64,000 nt of DNA from Olivibacter jilunii (GTDB lineage Bacteria; Bacteroidota; Bacteroidia; Sphingobacteriales; Sphingobacteriaceae). The stretch spans positions 248,001 through 312,000 of the forward strand of contig NZ_LR027849.1 of the NCBI RefSeq assembly GCF_900607235.1. The letters are read 5' to 3'. The position numbers and the translations under genes were made by a program. This document shows positions 28,318 through 36,793 of this stretch, one piece after another; within the stretch, counting starts at the first letter, position 1; each line of letters starts with the position of its first letter. The notes beneath the pieces are model-generated. The model saw only the letters and a list, made by a program, of their open reading frames with translations, was not told the origin of the DNA and ran no database searches.

Positions 28318-29364
28318 ATGCAATTAACAATAGATCTAATGTATGAAGCTGCCGTAAACAAAGATTCCTCTTTTGAAGGGATCTTTTTCACGGCCGTAAA
28401 GACGACCGGTATTTTTTGTCGCCCCACTTGTACTGCACGGAAACCAAAGAAAGAAAACGTTGAATTTTTTAAAACCGCAAAAGAGGCCATAATGAAGGGG
28501 TATCGGCCTTGCAAAGTGTGTCATCCCTTAGAAAAATATAATATGACACCTGATGGCATAAGGAATATCCTGAATCAACTTGCTGAAAATCCCACTAGGA
28601 AATTCAGAGACAGTGATTTGTTGCAAATGGGTGTTGAACCCAGTACGATGAGACGCTGGTTTTTAAAAAACCATGGTATGACTTTTCAGGCATATCAAAG
28701 AATGTTTCGCATCAACCATGCTTTCAAGCGTATTCAAAGAGGTGAATCTATTACAGCAACGGCCTTTGATGTGGGATACGAATCGTTGAGCGGGTTTGGA
28801 GATTCATTTAAATCAATTTTCGGGGTATCTCCCAAGCAATCAAAGGAGCAACGAGTAATTGATTTGAAACGTCTGGAAACACCACTCGGAACCATGGTTG
28901 CCTGTGCTGTTACGGAGGGAATTTGCTTGTTGGAGTTTACGGATAGAAAGATGCTTGAAACGGAATTTAAAGCACTTTCTAAAAGGCTAAATGCAACTAT
29001 CATGCAAGGTGATAACTTGCATATCAGACAGTTGGAAATTGAATTGGCCGAATATTTTGCCGGCCAGCGAAAACAGTTTACGGTCCCGCTTTTTACACCA
29101 GGCACAAATTTCCAAAATCTAGTTTGGAACACCCTTCAACGTATACCCTATGGTCAAACCGTCTCTTATAAGGAGCAGACGAAAATGATGGAAAAGGAAG
29201 CTTCTATTAGAGCTGTTGCAAACGCAAATGGTATGAATAGGGTATCCATCTTGATTCCCTGCCATCGGGTGATCGGATCAGATGGACAGCTAACGGGCTA
29301 TGGAGGTGGCATCTGGCGAAAAAGAGCTTTACTCGAACTGGAAAATGAATTAGCTGCCAGCTGA
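28318..29364 (+). CDS. ada: Ada: methylphosphotriester sensor, AraC activator and O6-methylguanine methyltransferase
   Basis: A 348-aa three-part protein. The zinc-binding N-domain has Cys34, Cys38, Cys65 and Cys68 (FCRPTC, PCKVCH), with Cys34 the expected acceptor of methyl groups from phosphotriesters. An AraC-type helix-turn-helix follows (about 80-180; SITATAFDVGYESLSGF, FGVSPKQ). The C-terminal methyltransferase has IPYGQTVSY and the acceptor Cys315 in IPCHRV. It repairs alkylated DNA and, once methylated, activates its own gene and other alkylation genes. Its 3' end overlaps the convergent cyclase gene by 15 nt. Confidence 0.95.
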   Translation: MQLTIDLMYEAAVNKDSSFEGIFFTAVKTTGIFCRPTCTARKPKKENVEFFKTAKEAIMKGYRPCKVCHPLEKYNMTPDGIRNILNQLAENPTRKFRDSDLLQMGVEPSTMRRWFLKNHGMTFQAYQRMFRINHAFKRIQRGESITATAFDVGYESLSGFGDSFKSIFGVSPKQSKEQRVIDLKRLETPLGTMVACAVTEGICLLEFTDRKMLETEFKALSKRLNATIMQGDNLHIRQLEIELAEYFAGQRKQFTVPLFTPGTNFQNLVWNTLQRIPYGQTVSYKEQTKMMEKEASIRAVANANGMNRVSILIPCHRVIGSDGQLTGYGGGIWRKRALLELENELAAS

Positions 29365-30459
29365 ATCGATCGAGTTGGGTAAAAGTGCGAGAATAGCTAC
29401 TTCTCGTTCTTTTCCCCGTAATCGTATGCTACCCAACAGTTTGCTGCTGTATTCCTTGGCGCTATTCAACAGAGATAGTAAATCGGCACTGATGATTACT
29501 TCTTCCTTAAATTCTCCGCACTTCCCCAATATACGAGAAGTCGTGTTCAACACGTCACCTGAGTAGGTGATATCTCTTTTAACAACACCTATTTCACCCG
29601 CGATGACATTACCCGAATGAATACCCGCTTTAAAGGTTGGCACCAAACCATACAATTGTTCGTACCTGTCTTTCTTATCTTCAATAGTCATCTTTATATC
29701 GAAAAAGCAACGAAGGCAGTGAGACTTTTCCAAGCCATCCTTGTAGCTCCATGCTACTACTACTTCATCTCCAACATATTGATAGATATTTCCCTTGTTT
29801 TCAAGAATTGGGTTGGTAATATCAGCAAAAAAATCTTTAAGAAGCGAATGGTACCGTTCGTTACCTAACCGCTCTGCTATGGTGGTGGATGCATTTAAAT
29901 CCAGAAACATAAAAATGCGCTTTTCAGCCTTGGGCGTATTGTATTTGCCTGTCAAAATATGGAGAAATGTTTCATGTCCGAATTTACTGCTCACCTGTAG
30001 AAGAAACTGGGTGAGCGCGACAATGAAGGCCCAAACCAAGCCATTCTTTAGTGGATAACTATCTGTCATGAACGAAACAACCGCCTGTCGCGTGGCGGGA
30101 TCGGATAGTGGCCTTTTCAATTGATAGGGTACGATTGTTAGACCCATAACAAGTGTAATGATACCGACGATAAGCACAAAACATATAATCACAATTAAAA
30201 TGGTATAACCATAAGGTTTATCTCTGAACTTTTCGTTGATGTAAAAAACGAGTATACTGCCACCCAATAGCGCACCAATGAGACCCGCTCCTATATTCCT
30301 AAGTACGGAAATAAAGAAGGAATAATTGGCCGTCGTACCTAGCGATACTTGGGTATGCAACACTAAATGATCATATATAGCTATTATAAAGCCAATGAAC
30401 ATCCATATAATAATGATGAGTCCTAATTGTCTCAGTTTTAGAAATGTTCCCCTTTTCAT
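29350..30459 (-). CDS. Membrane-bound class III adenylate/guanylate cyclase
   Basis: A 369-aa protein with four predicted membrane spans (about 12-30, 48-73, 86-110 and 140-157), then a cytoplasmic class III cyclase domain. The metal-binding Asp187 (MFLDLNAST) and Asp231 (YVGDEVVVAW) and the transition-state pair Asn305/Arg309 (DVLNTTSRI) are all present, so it should be active as a dimer making cAMP or cGMP. The base-specifying residues do not settle which. The gene is convergent with ada and overlaps its last 15 nt. No cyclic-nucleotide-binding regulator is encoded nearby. Confidence 0.85.
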   Translation of the reverse strand: MKRGTFLKLRQLGLIIIIWMFIGFIIAIYDHLVLHTQVSLGTTANYSFFISVLRNIGAGLIGALLGGSILVFYINEKFRDKPYGYTILIVIICFVLIVGIITLVMGLTIVPYQLKRPLSDPATRQAVVSFMTDSYPLKNGLVWAFIVALTQFLLQVSSKFGHETFLHILTGKYNTPKAEKRIFMFLDLNASTTIAERLGNERYHSLLKDFFADITNPILENKGNIYQYVGDEVVVAWSYKDGLEKSHCLRCFFDIKMTIEDKKDRYEQLYGLVPTFKAGIHSGNVIAGEIGVVKRDITYSGDVLNTTSRILGKCGEFKEEVIISADLLSLLNSAKEYSSKLLGSIRLRGKEREVAILALLPNSIDSAGS

Positions 30460-30502
30460 TCGTTCTGTTGTGTGTGTCGTTGTTCCAAGATCTGTGTATT
30501 AG

Positions 30503-30522
30503 CTAAATGCATGAGCATTTAG
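30503..30522. promoter_or_regulatory. 8-bp inverted repeat upstream of the cyclase gene
   Basis: CTAAATGC-ATGA-GCATTTAG lies 44 nt upstream of the cyclase start. It could be an operator or a small hairpin in the leader. No regulator can be assigned. Confidence 0.4.
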
Positions 30523-30591
30523 TCGAAAATAAGACATTTTTAGCTTTTGTTTGCTTCAAAAAACAGAGAAAAGAAAGAGGTTGGGTTTTAT

Positions 30592-30801
30592 TCATAATCG
30601 AGCAGCGAAATTCAGTATTTCACTCAGCGATTTTACTGTCCATTGATAAAGGTGAAGGTCATTCAACTCCAGTTCTTTTGTTAGGTAGTCTTCTGTAACG
30701 ATGTAGCGATCGCCCAAAGGAATGTAAGGAACGTTGCCAATATTGTTGTTTTGGATCTCGATATTCAGAAGAATGCTTAAAGTTTGTAAATTGTTACACA
30801 T
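30592..30801 (-). CDS. Hypothetical small protein (69 aa)
   Basis: An acidic soluble protein with no signal peptide or membrane span: it opens MCNNLQTLSILLNIEI and contains PLGDRYIVTEDYL and a Trp-Ser-Leu helix near the C-terminus. The amino-acid mix and the absence of low-complexity runs look like a real protein rather than a chance frame. It ends 132 nt upstream of the cyclase gene on the same strand. I do not recognise the family. Confidence 0.45.
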   Translation of the reverse strand: MCNNLQTLSILLNIEIQNNNIGNVPYIPLGDRYIVTEDYLTKELELNDLHLYQWTVKSLSEILNFAARL

Positions 30802-31251
30802 ATGTTTTAGTTCTGTAGGCTAAGTTGTTCACAAGTTACATAATGTGTCTTAATATTTACTTCGCACATCTTTACAATAAAGATACATAGTTGCCTCACC
30901 GCAAGTGTGTTAATGAATTGGATCGAGATTCGCGTTCTTCTTTTTACAAGACGCTAGGTTTATGGGAACAATTGCGCTGCGTTCTCTTTTTTTTCACGAT
31001 TTTTGTATAATAAGTGAACATTTTTATGCTGACAATGCCCGTTAATGTCTTGTCAATCGTATATAAAAATGATTTCTCTCAATCCCGAATAGATTTCCCG
31101 ACGATCGCATCACATGTGCCGATAAAGCAGCGAACTACTATTTTAATCGAATATTCTTATGGATGTTGGGGAATGGTCCAATTTTCTCTAAGTTTGTTCG
31201 ATAGGATAACTGACAATCCCATTTGTCCGTATCCAATTAAATTGTTCGAAA
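30802..31251. other. Intergenic region without a recognisable gene
   Basis: 450 nt between the divergent 69-aa gene and the sigma-54 response regulator. It should contain both promoters. A frame at 31014-31274 on the plus strand has no protein character and runs into the next gene. A TTTG at about 31195 followed by ATTTG 23-25 nt later is a weak promoter candidate for the regulator. Confidence 0.4.
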
Positions 31252-32589
31252 GTGAAGCATGTATTATTAATTGACGACGAGGAAAAGCTCCGCCAGCTTA
31301 CGGCTCGCATTATTGCGTTGGAAGGTTTTGAAGTTGTACAAGCAGATAGTTTAAAAAGCGCTCGAAAAAAACTCATAAGTGAAGAGTTTGATGTAGTGAT
31401 TTGCGATGTCAAATTGCCGGATGGTAATGGGGTGGAGTTTATAGAAAGTATCAAAGAAAAGCAGCCCTTTGCTGAAATTATTTTATTAACAGCCTATGGG
31501 AATATTGCGGACGGTGTACAATCTATAAAAAATGGTGCATTTGATTATATCACTAAGGGAGATGATAACAATAAGATTATACCCCTGTTACATCGTGCAT
31601 TTGAAAAAGCTCAGCTTGCAAAAAGAGTACAGCAGCTGGAAAAGCAGGTCGCAAAGAAATATAATTTTGATAGTATTATTGGGAGATCGCCTGCCATTAT
31701 AGATGCTATTAATTGGGGTAAAAAAGTAGCTCAGGGAGATACAACTGTTTTGCTATTAGGCGAGACAGGAACAGGCAAGGAAGTGTTTGCACAAGCAATC
31801 CATCAAGCCAGTAATCGAAATAAGAGAAACTTCGTGGCTCTAAACTGCGCTGCTTTTGGAAGAGAATTGTTAGAAAGCGAACTTTTTGGTCATAAAGCGG
31901 GTTCGTTTACAGGTGCATTGAAAGATAAAAAGGGATTATTTGAGGAAGCAAACGGCGGGACGTTATTTTTAGATGAAATAGGAGAGATGGCTGTTGACTT
32001 ACAGGCTAAATTGTTAAGAGTTTTAGAAATGGGAGAATTTTTAAAAATTGGAGAAACAGAGCCGACAAAAGTAGACGTCCGTATTGTTGCCGCTACGAAT
32101 AGACAGTTGGAAGACGAGATTGAAAAAGGGACTTTCAGAAGTGATCTTTATTATCGACTTTCGGTATTTACTATTTTTTTACCGCCACTCAGAGAAAGGA
32201 AGCAGGATATCGCTTTGCTTGCCAATAATTTTGCTGAAGTTTTTGCCCTGAAAACGAATAAACGAATCGTCAAATTAAGCCACACTTACCTGCAGGCTTT
32301 GGAACATTATCCATGGAAAGGAAATATTCGGGAACTAAAAAATGTTATCGAACGCAGCGTCATCCTGGATGAAAGCGGGGTATTGAATGTTGATAGCTTA
32401 CCGTACGAAGTTCGTCATCCCGAATTGCAGCATACAACTGTATCTTCGAATTTTTCGCTTGAAAGCATGGAGAAGCTGCATATTCAAAAAGTATTGGCTT
32501 TTACACACGGAAATAAAGCGGAAGCTGCTCGTTTACTCGATATTGGTATTGCGACATTATACAGAAAGATTGAACAATACAAGATCTAA
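31252..32589 (+). CDS. Sigma-54-dependent response regulator (NtrC family)
   Basis: A 445-aa protein. The receiver domain (1-120) has Asp8/Asp9, the phospho-acceptor Asp52 in CDVKLPDGNG, Thr80 and Lys102. The AAA+ domain has Walker A GETGTGKE (170-177), GSFTGA (217-222) in the loop that touches sigma-54, and Walker B GGTLFLDE (236-242). A Fis-type helix-turn-helix ends the protein (GNKAEAARLLDIGIATLYRKIEQ). The sigma-54 loop has Ser in place of the usual Ala of GAFTGA. No histidine kinase is adjacent. In other Bacteroidota, regulators of this kind often sit at kdp loci, and the kdp kinase 13 kb away lacks its own partner, so pairing is plausible but unproven. Confidence 0.92.
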   Translation: MKHVLLIDDEEKLRQLTARIIALEGFEVVQADSLKSARKKLISEEFDVVICDVKLPDGNGVEFIESIKEKQPFAEIILLTAYGNIADGVQSIKNGAFDYITKGDDNNKIIPLLHRAFEKAQLAKRVQQLEKQVAKKYNFDSIIGRSPAIIDAINWGKKVAQGDTTVLLLGETGTGKEVFAQAIHQASNRNKRNFVALNCAAFGRELLESELFGHKAGSFTGALKDKKGLFEEANGGTLFLDEIGEMAVDLQAKLLRVLEMGEFLKIGETEPTKVDVRIVAATNRQLEDEIEKGTFRSDLYYRLSVFTIFLPPLRERKQDIALLANNFAEVFALKTNKRIVKLSHTYLQALEHYPWKGNIRELKNVIERSVILDESGVLNVDSLPYEVRHPELQHTTVSSNFSLESMEKLHIQKVLAFTHGNKAEAARLLDIGIATLYRKIEQYKI

Positions 32590-32595
32590 CAGGCC

Positions 32596-32775
32596 TTATG
32601 CTTGTTTTAGTGGGATAACCATATTCCAAGATTTTTCCAAGTCGTAAGATCTGCTGCCGGCACCGGTTGCAGCAAATAGATGTTTGGATAGTGCATGGAT
32701 GCCGCCGCCTTCCTCCCCGCAAATATGTCCAAAACGACCTTTAGTAAAGGATCGTCTGGATAGTACGTTCCTCAT
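32596..32775 (-). CDS. Uncertain small ORF (59 aa)
   Basis: A minus-strand frame starting MRNVLSRRSFTKGRF and ending NMVIPLKQA. It has a glycine-rich middle (CGEEGGG) and no known motif. It overlaps nothing and ends 6 nt from the convergent response-regulator stop. It could be a gene fragment or a chance frame; I do not recognise it. Confidence 0.2.
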   Translation of the reverse strand: MRNVLSRRSFTKGRFGHICGEEGGGIHALSKHLFAATGAGSRSYDLEKSWNMVIPLKQA

Positions 32776-32854
32776 TTATTCCAACAAATAAAATGTGATA
32801 AGAGTCTGAATATAATTCAGGGTTCTAATAGCATTTAAAACTAAGCATAAATTA

Positions 32855-33220
32855 TTACTTTTTGAAAATAAAGTAAACGGCTAGTACAAGAAATACAAAA
32901 CCGATAAAATGATTGCCGGTAAAATGGATATTCTTGAATGCAATAACGGAGAATAACATGAATATGACCAAGGTGATCACCTCTTGTAATACTTTTAGTT
33001 GTACCAAAGAGAACGGACCTCCATTTTGTTCAAAACCGATCCGATTAGCCGGTACTTGAAAGCAGTACTCGAAAAACGCTAAACCCCAGCTGACTAAAAT
33101 GATAAGCCACCATGCCGTGTTGCCTTCCGACTTGGCGAAAAATTTTAGATGACCATACCAGGCAACATTCATAAAGGCGTTTGAAAGCACAAGCAAGCCA
33201 ATTGTAGTAAATACTTTCAT
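32855..33220 (-). CDS. DUF486 family small membrane protein
   Basis: The start is set at MKVFTTIGLL because the family begins with the first membrane helix; the longer frame adds 19 residues. The 121-aa protein has four predicted membrane helices and the DUF486 signature pieces NVAWYGHLKF, SWGLAFFEYCFQVPANRIG and FSLVQLKVLQEVI. The family resembles half-size drug/metabolite transporters; no function is established. It is divergent from the AraC-type gene at 33301, with 80 nt between start codons. Confidence 0.88.
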   Translation of the reverse strand: MKVFTTIGLLVLSNAFMNVAWYGHLKFFAKSEGNTAWWLIILVSWGLAFFEYCFQVPANRIGFEQNGGPFSLVQLKVLQEVITLVIFMLFSVIAFKNIHFTGNHFIGFVFLVLAVYFIFKK

Positions 33221-33243
33221 ATATTGTTTATTATATGCTAGAA

Positions 33244-33267
33244 AAATACGCATATTTACTCGTATTT
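33244..33267. promoter_or_regulatory. Inverted repeat in the DUF486/AraC divergent promoter
   Basis: AAATACG-N10-CGTATTT, perfect 7-bp arms. It lies 24 nt upstream of the DUF486 start and 34 nt upstream of the AraC-type start, and is placed to control both. The AraC-type regulator is the obvious candidate binder. Confidence 0.4.
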
Positions 33268-33300
33268 GTTGTTCCAATTTTTTAATTGATCATTTCTTAA

Positions 33301-34125
33301 ATGACTGAAAGACTTGATTATATCAGTGAGCGGATAGAAGTGTCGGAAAAATTCCAACCTGTTTTTAGCCATTTTTACTATGCCGCTAACATAGGCAGCG
33401 AATCCCTTACAAAAACACTGTTACCCAATTATCAGACAGTGCTTGTTTTTTGTTTTGGCGGAGAAGTATCGTTATCGGTGGGTGAAGCCGTTGCACGCTT
33501 TATAAATACTTGTCTTGTCTTAGGCCCTATAAAAAGAGCCTTTGATTATACCTTGGCTCCGGGCACTGAACTATTGGTCATAAATTTCAAAGGCGATGCT
33601 TTTTATCGTTTTTTTGGAAGAGCACTAATCGATCATTTTTTTATGCATCCGGATGATTTATTAACGGATAGTTGCTTCGCGGAACTGACGTTGAAACTCC
33701 AGGCAAAATCCAATGAGGAACGGATCCGGTACTTACTGGCGTTTTGTGAACCCTATCTTCGTATAAATGACCAGGATGTTGCCCACATGTTGACTTTTCA
33801 CGAAACACATACCTGGCTCAATCCTATTCAAGAGATAGCTAGAGAAACCAGGCAAACTGAGCGGAACTTGCAGTTAAAACATAAGAAAATCTTAGGCTAT
33901 AGCGCCAAAGAGTTGAATCGTTATTATCGTTTTCTTAAAGCGATTCAATGGCTGGAACAACAACTAAAGAGGAAGGGAAAAATTAATTGGTTTGAACTGA
34001 TAGAACACTGTTCTTACTACGATCAGAGCCAGTTAATACACGATTTTAAACACTTCACGCAATTGACTCCGAAGCAATATCTGTCTCTTCAGCATCAACT
34101 ATGTAACCCCAATTCAGTTGATTAA
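33301..34125 (+). CDS. AraC-family transcriptional regulator
   Basis: A 274-aa protein with an N-terminal cupin-like sensor (about 1-150; LVFCFGGEVSLSVG, VLGPIKRAF, LLVINFKGDAFYRFFG) and a C-terminal pair of helix-turn-helix motifs (about 165-265; IQEIARETRQTERNLQLKHK and CSYYDQSQLIHDFKHFT, LTPKQYL). It is divergent from the DUF486 gene and likely controls it. Its 3' end is convergent with the sodium symporter gene, 21 nt apart, with no terminator hairpin visible between them. Confidence 0.88.
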   Translation: MTERLDYISERIEVSEKFQPVFSHFYYAANIGSESLTKTLLPNYQTVLVFCFGGEVSLSVGEAVARFINTCLVLGPIKRAFDYTLAPGTELLVINFKGDAFYRFFGRALIDHFFMHPDDLLTDSCFAELTLKLQAKSNEERIRYLLAFCEPYLRINDQDVAHMLTFHETHTWLNPIQEIARETRQTERNLQLKHKKILGYSAKELNRYYRFLKAIQWLEQQLKRKGKINWFELIEHCSYYDQSQLIHDFKHFTQLTPKQYLSLQHQLCNPNSVD

Positions 34126-34146
34126 ATTGATGGCTTAATCATGGAA

Positions 34147-35742
34147 TCAGGATGCCAGTACGAAAGGAGAAAAGATGATATAAATCAATACCATCAGGAT
34201 GAGTAAGACAACGTTTACAATGTGCCGGTTTTTCCATGGAACGACGAGGCTATGGGAGAGGTTGATTGAAATCGCTTTCGTGTTTTTTGATGGATAACAG
34301 AAGCTGATAGCGATCATGATGAAGACTGTAAGTAAGAAGAGGATGGCTAGAATGTGTAGGTAATGTATCGTCAATACGAGGATATATTCGCATATAAAGT
34401 AAGCAACCATAAAAAAGAGCAAGCCGATTTTTGCAGCGATGGGTGGGACCTTTTGGTTTATAAAGCCAACAACAATAATGGTGAAAATAGGCATGCTGAA
34501 AAGTCCCGCTACTCGCTGTAAATAGGTATAGAATCCGCTGTCAACAAAGAGAATAAAGGGAGCGGCTATCATCGCGATCATCGATAATAGCAATTCAAAA
34601 CGTTTGGCAGTTCTTACTAATTGAGTTTCTGTAGGTGTTTTATGTTTTTTTTCTAAATAGGGTAAATAAAGATTCATAACAAAAAGCGTGCTGCTTCCAT
34701 GTAATCCTGCATTATAGGTAGTTATCGCTGCACCGAAAACAAGTGCTGTCGTAATGCCCAATAGTGTATTAGGAAGCGTATCTGCTGCTACCTGGGGGAA
34801 AATTGATGCGGTATTTTCAACGCCTGCATATAAATGCACGGCTATTAAGCCAGGCAGATTAATTAAAAGAGGCATAAATAATTTGCTCAATGCAGCGAGT
34901 GCCATTCCTTTTTGAGCTTCTTTTAAATTTTTAGCAGCAAAGGTTTGTTGGACAATGTATTGCTCGATTCCCCAATAATAAAGATTGACCAATAACATTC
35001 CTGTAAAGATTGTGCTGAAAGGAACGGCATCTTGAGCCGTGCCGATAGCATTTAAATGGCTCGTGTGTTTGCTTAAAAGAAGCGTTAAACCAAGTGCGAG
35101 GTCGCCCTTGCCTAAATAACGAAGTCCATAGAAAGGTAGTACAATAGCAAGCAACAACAAGCCTATGCCTAAAAGCGTGTCCGATATGGTGATGGCTCGT
35201 AATCCTCCTAAAATAGTGTAAGCACTTCCTATTAAACCCAAAAGCCATACCAAAAGCCATATAGATTGCCAATAACTGATTCCCCATAAGCTTGGGAGAT
35301 GAAACATCCCTGTTAATGCCACCGCACCACCATATAATACCGGTGGTAGCAAATTCACCGTATAGCTCAAAAGAAAGATAATGGAAACAAGTCGCTTTGT
35401 ATCCTCGTCATAACGCTTTGCTAGAAAATCCGGCGTCGTAATCATTCCTCCTTTAAAATAGATGGGAAGAAAGTACTCAGATACCAGGAGCATGGCAACT
35501 ACAGAGGTAATACCCCATGCCATAACAGATAGGTTATTTAGGTATACCGACTCATTCTCGCCGATAAATTGATTCGCGCTAAGATTGGTGAGAATCAATG
35601 AACTTGCAACGATCAAATAACCATTGTTTTTTCCTGCAAGTAAGAGTCCTTTTACAGTCCGTAAATTAGTTGATTTCGTTTTATACCATGAAATAAAAGC
35701 AATCAATAAGGTGCATAGTCCAAAGCTGACAAAGGCCTCCAT
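34147..35742 (-). CDS. Sodium/solute symporter (SSS family), probable sugar importer
   Basis: A 531-aa integral membrane protein with about 14 hydrophobic spans. The SGLT-like core is seen in LAGKNNGYLIVASSLILTNLSANQFIGENE, GGMITTPDFLAKRY and YTILGGLRAITISD. It is a close match in layout to bacterial galactose/glucose symporters of the SLC5 fold. It is the last gene of the minus-strand SusC-SusD-galactosidase-regulator cluster and lies 3 nt after the GntR-type gene, so it most likely carries the released monosaccharide (galactose is the best guess) across the inner membrane. Confidence 0.88.
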   Translation of the reverse strand: MEAFVSFGLCTLLIAFISWYKTKSTNLRTVKGLLLAGKNNGYLIVASSLILTNLSANQFIGENESVYLNNLSVMAWGITSVVAMLLVSEYFLPIYFKGGMITTPDFLAKRYDEDTKRLVSIIFLLSYTVNLLPPVLYGGAVALTGMFHLPSLWGISYWQSIWLLVWLLGLIGSAYTILGGLRAITISDTLLGIGLLLLAIVLPFYGLRYLGKGDLALGLTLLLSKHTSHLNAIGTAQDAVPFSTIFTGMLLVNLYYWGIEQYIVQQTFAAKNLKEAQKGMALAALSKLFMPLLINLPGLIAVHLYAGVENTASIFPQVAADTLPNTLLGITTALVFGAAITTYNAGLHGSSTLFVMNLYLPYLEKKHKTPTETQLVRTAKRFELLLSMIAMIAAPFILFVDSGFYTYLQRVAGLFSMPIFTIIVVGFINQKVPPIAAKIGLLFFMVAYFICEYILVLTIHYLHILAILFLLTVFIMIAISFCYPSKNTKAISINLSHSLVVPWKNRHIVNVVLLILMVLIYIIFSPFVLAS

Positions 35743-35745
35743 TAT

Positions 35746-36786
35746 TTACAATGACTTTCTTTGATATAATTCCGTTTCAATAACAAGTTGAATCTGTTCA
35801 CGATCTTTAGCATAAGTAGCAGCAAGTTCGCCCATTTTCTTAAAATCCGTTGAAAATGTTGTGATACCTCCTGCCAAGATCTCCTTAATCACATCGTCAT
35901 TATGTGCCAACACCCCCAAGTCTTTCCCCAGTTCCCATCTCTTGTCCATTACGTCTTTAAGGATCGCGTACAGTTCAGGATTATGGATCGTAAAATATAC
36001 TTTATTTTTCTGTATCGTACCCGGTTTATAGCTGGTTTCGACTTTACCCTTGATTCCGGTCTCCTTTAAGAATTTTTTAAAAGACTTCAAAATATCCTGC
36101 GGTTCGGCGGTGTCCTTTCTAAAGAAGAAAATAACCTCCTCATAAGTCGATAACTTGCTTTCCAGTTGTTTAAATATGCGATAAGAGGTGTGTTGAAACT
36201 CTTGTACGATATAAGAATAGTCTTTTCCCAGCGAAATAAGGCGGTCGATGATCAGCAATTTAAAGGGAGGGATACTCAACAAAAGCTCTTTAATCCGTTC
36301 AGACGGAATAGGGGCAATGATGTATAAGCCGTAATGCCCAACAATGCGATGAAAAATGGCTTCAAACACATCCGGATTGTTATGGTGAAAATAAAGATCA
36401 ACTTGGGCATCATCGCCCAGGTTGATCTTTAAATGTTGGTATAAAGTTTCTTGAAAGGTGTCAAAAGCGTACATCAATAAGGCGATCTTCTGCTTTTGTT
36501 TGGTGTTTTTACTGATTACAAAATAACCCTTCCGGTTCTTCGAGGCAATAACCCCCCGCTCAATCAGTTCTTTATAAGCTTTCACAATTGTCTCACGCGC
36601 GTAGCCCAGCTCTTTTACCATTGTATTAACAGAAGGTAATGGATCGTTTGCATATAGACATTCGTCATCAATAGCATCCAAAACACCTTGAATGAGCTTT
36701 TCATGCTTCGAAAGCGATTGAATTTTTTCTAATGAATGTATTTTTTCAAAAATAGGTGACCGATTGGAAGGCATATTTTGTATCAT
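35746..36786 (-). CDS. GntR-family regulator with periplasmic-binding-protein-like sensor domain
   Basis: A 346-aa protein. Residues about 25-95 are a GntR winged helix (DPLPSVNTMVKELGYARETIVKAYKELIERGVIASKNRKGYFV). Residues about 105-340 look like a LacI-type sugar-binding domain (IALLMYAFDTFQ, LLIIDRLISLGK, GVLAHNDDVIKEIL). Such GntR/LacI hybrids are common local regulators of Bacteroidota sugar loci and respond to a free sugar in the cytoplasm. It lies 7 nt downstream of the galactosidase gene and 3 nt before the symporter. A GntR-like dyad at 43704-43717 ahead of susC is a likely target. Confidence 0.88.
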   Translation of the reverse strand: MIQNMPSNRSPIFEKIHSLEKIQSLSKHEKLIQGVLDAIDDECLYANDPLPSVNTMVKELGYARETIVKAYKELIERGVIASKNRKGYFVISKNTKQKQKIALLMYAFDTFQETLYQHLKINLGDDAQVDLYFHHNNPDVFEAIFHRIVGHYGLYIIAPIPSERIKELLLSIPPFKLLIIDRLISLGKDYSYIVQEFQHTSYRIFKQLESKLSTYEEVIFFFRKDTAEPQDILKSFKKFLKETGIKGKVETSYKPGTIQKNKVYFTIHNPELYAILKDVMDKRWELGKDLGVLAHNDDVIKEILAGGITTFSTDFKKMGELAATYAKDREQIQLVIETELYQRKSL

Positions 36787-36793
36787 TTAGTAT

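Noticed and set aside
30507-30698. 63-codon plus-strand ORF
   Set aside because: Overlaps the more protein-like minus-strand 69-aa frame and has low-complexity composition.
31014-31274. 86-codon ORF upstream of the sigma-54 regulator
   Set aside because: It overlaps the regulator start, has no recognisable motif, and looks like a chance frame in AT-rich DNA.
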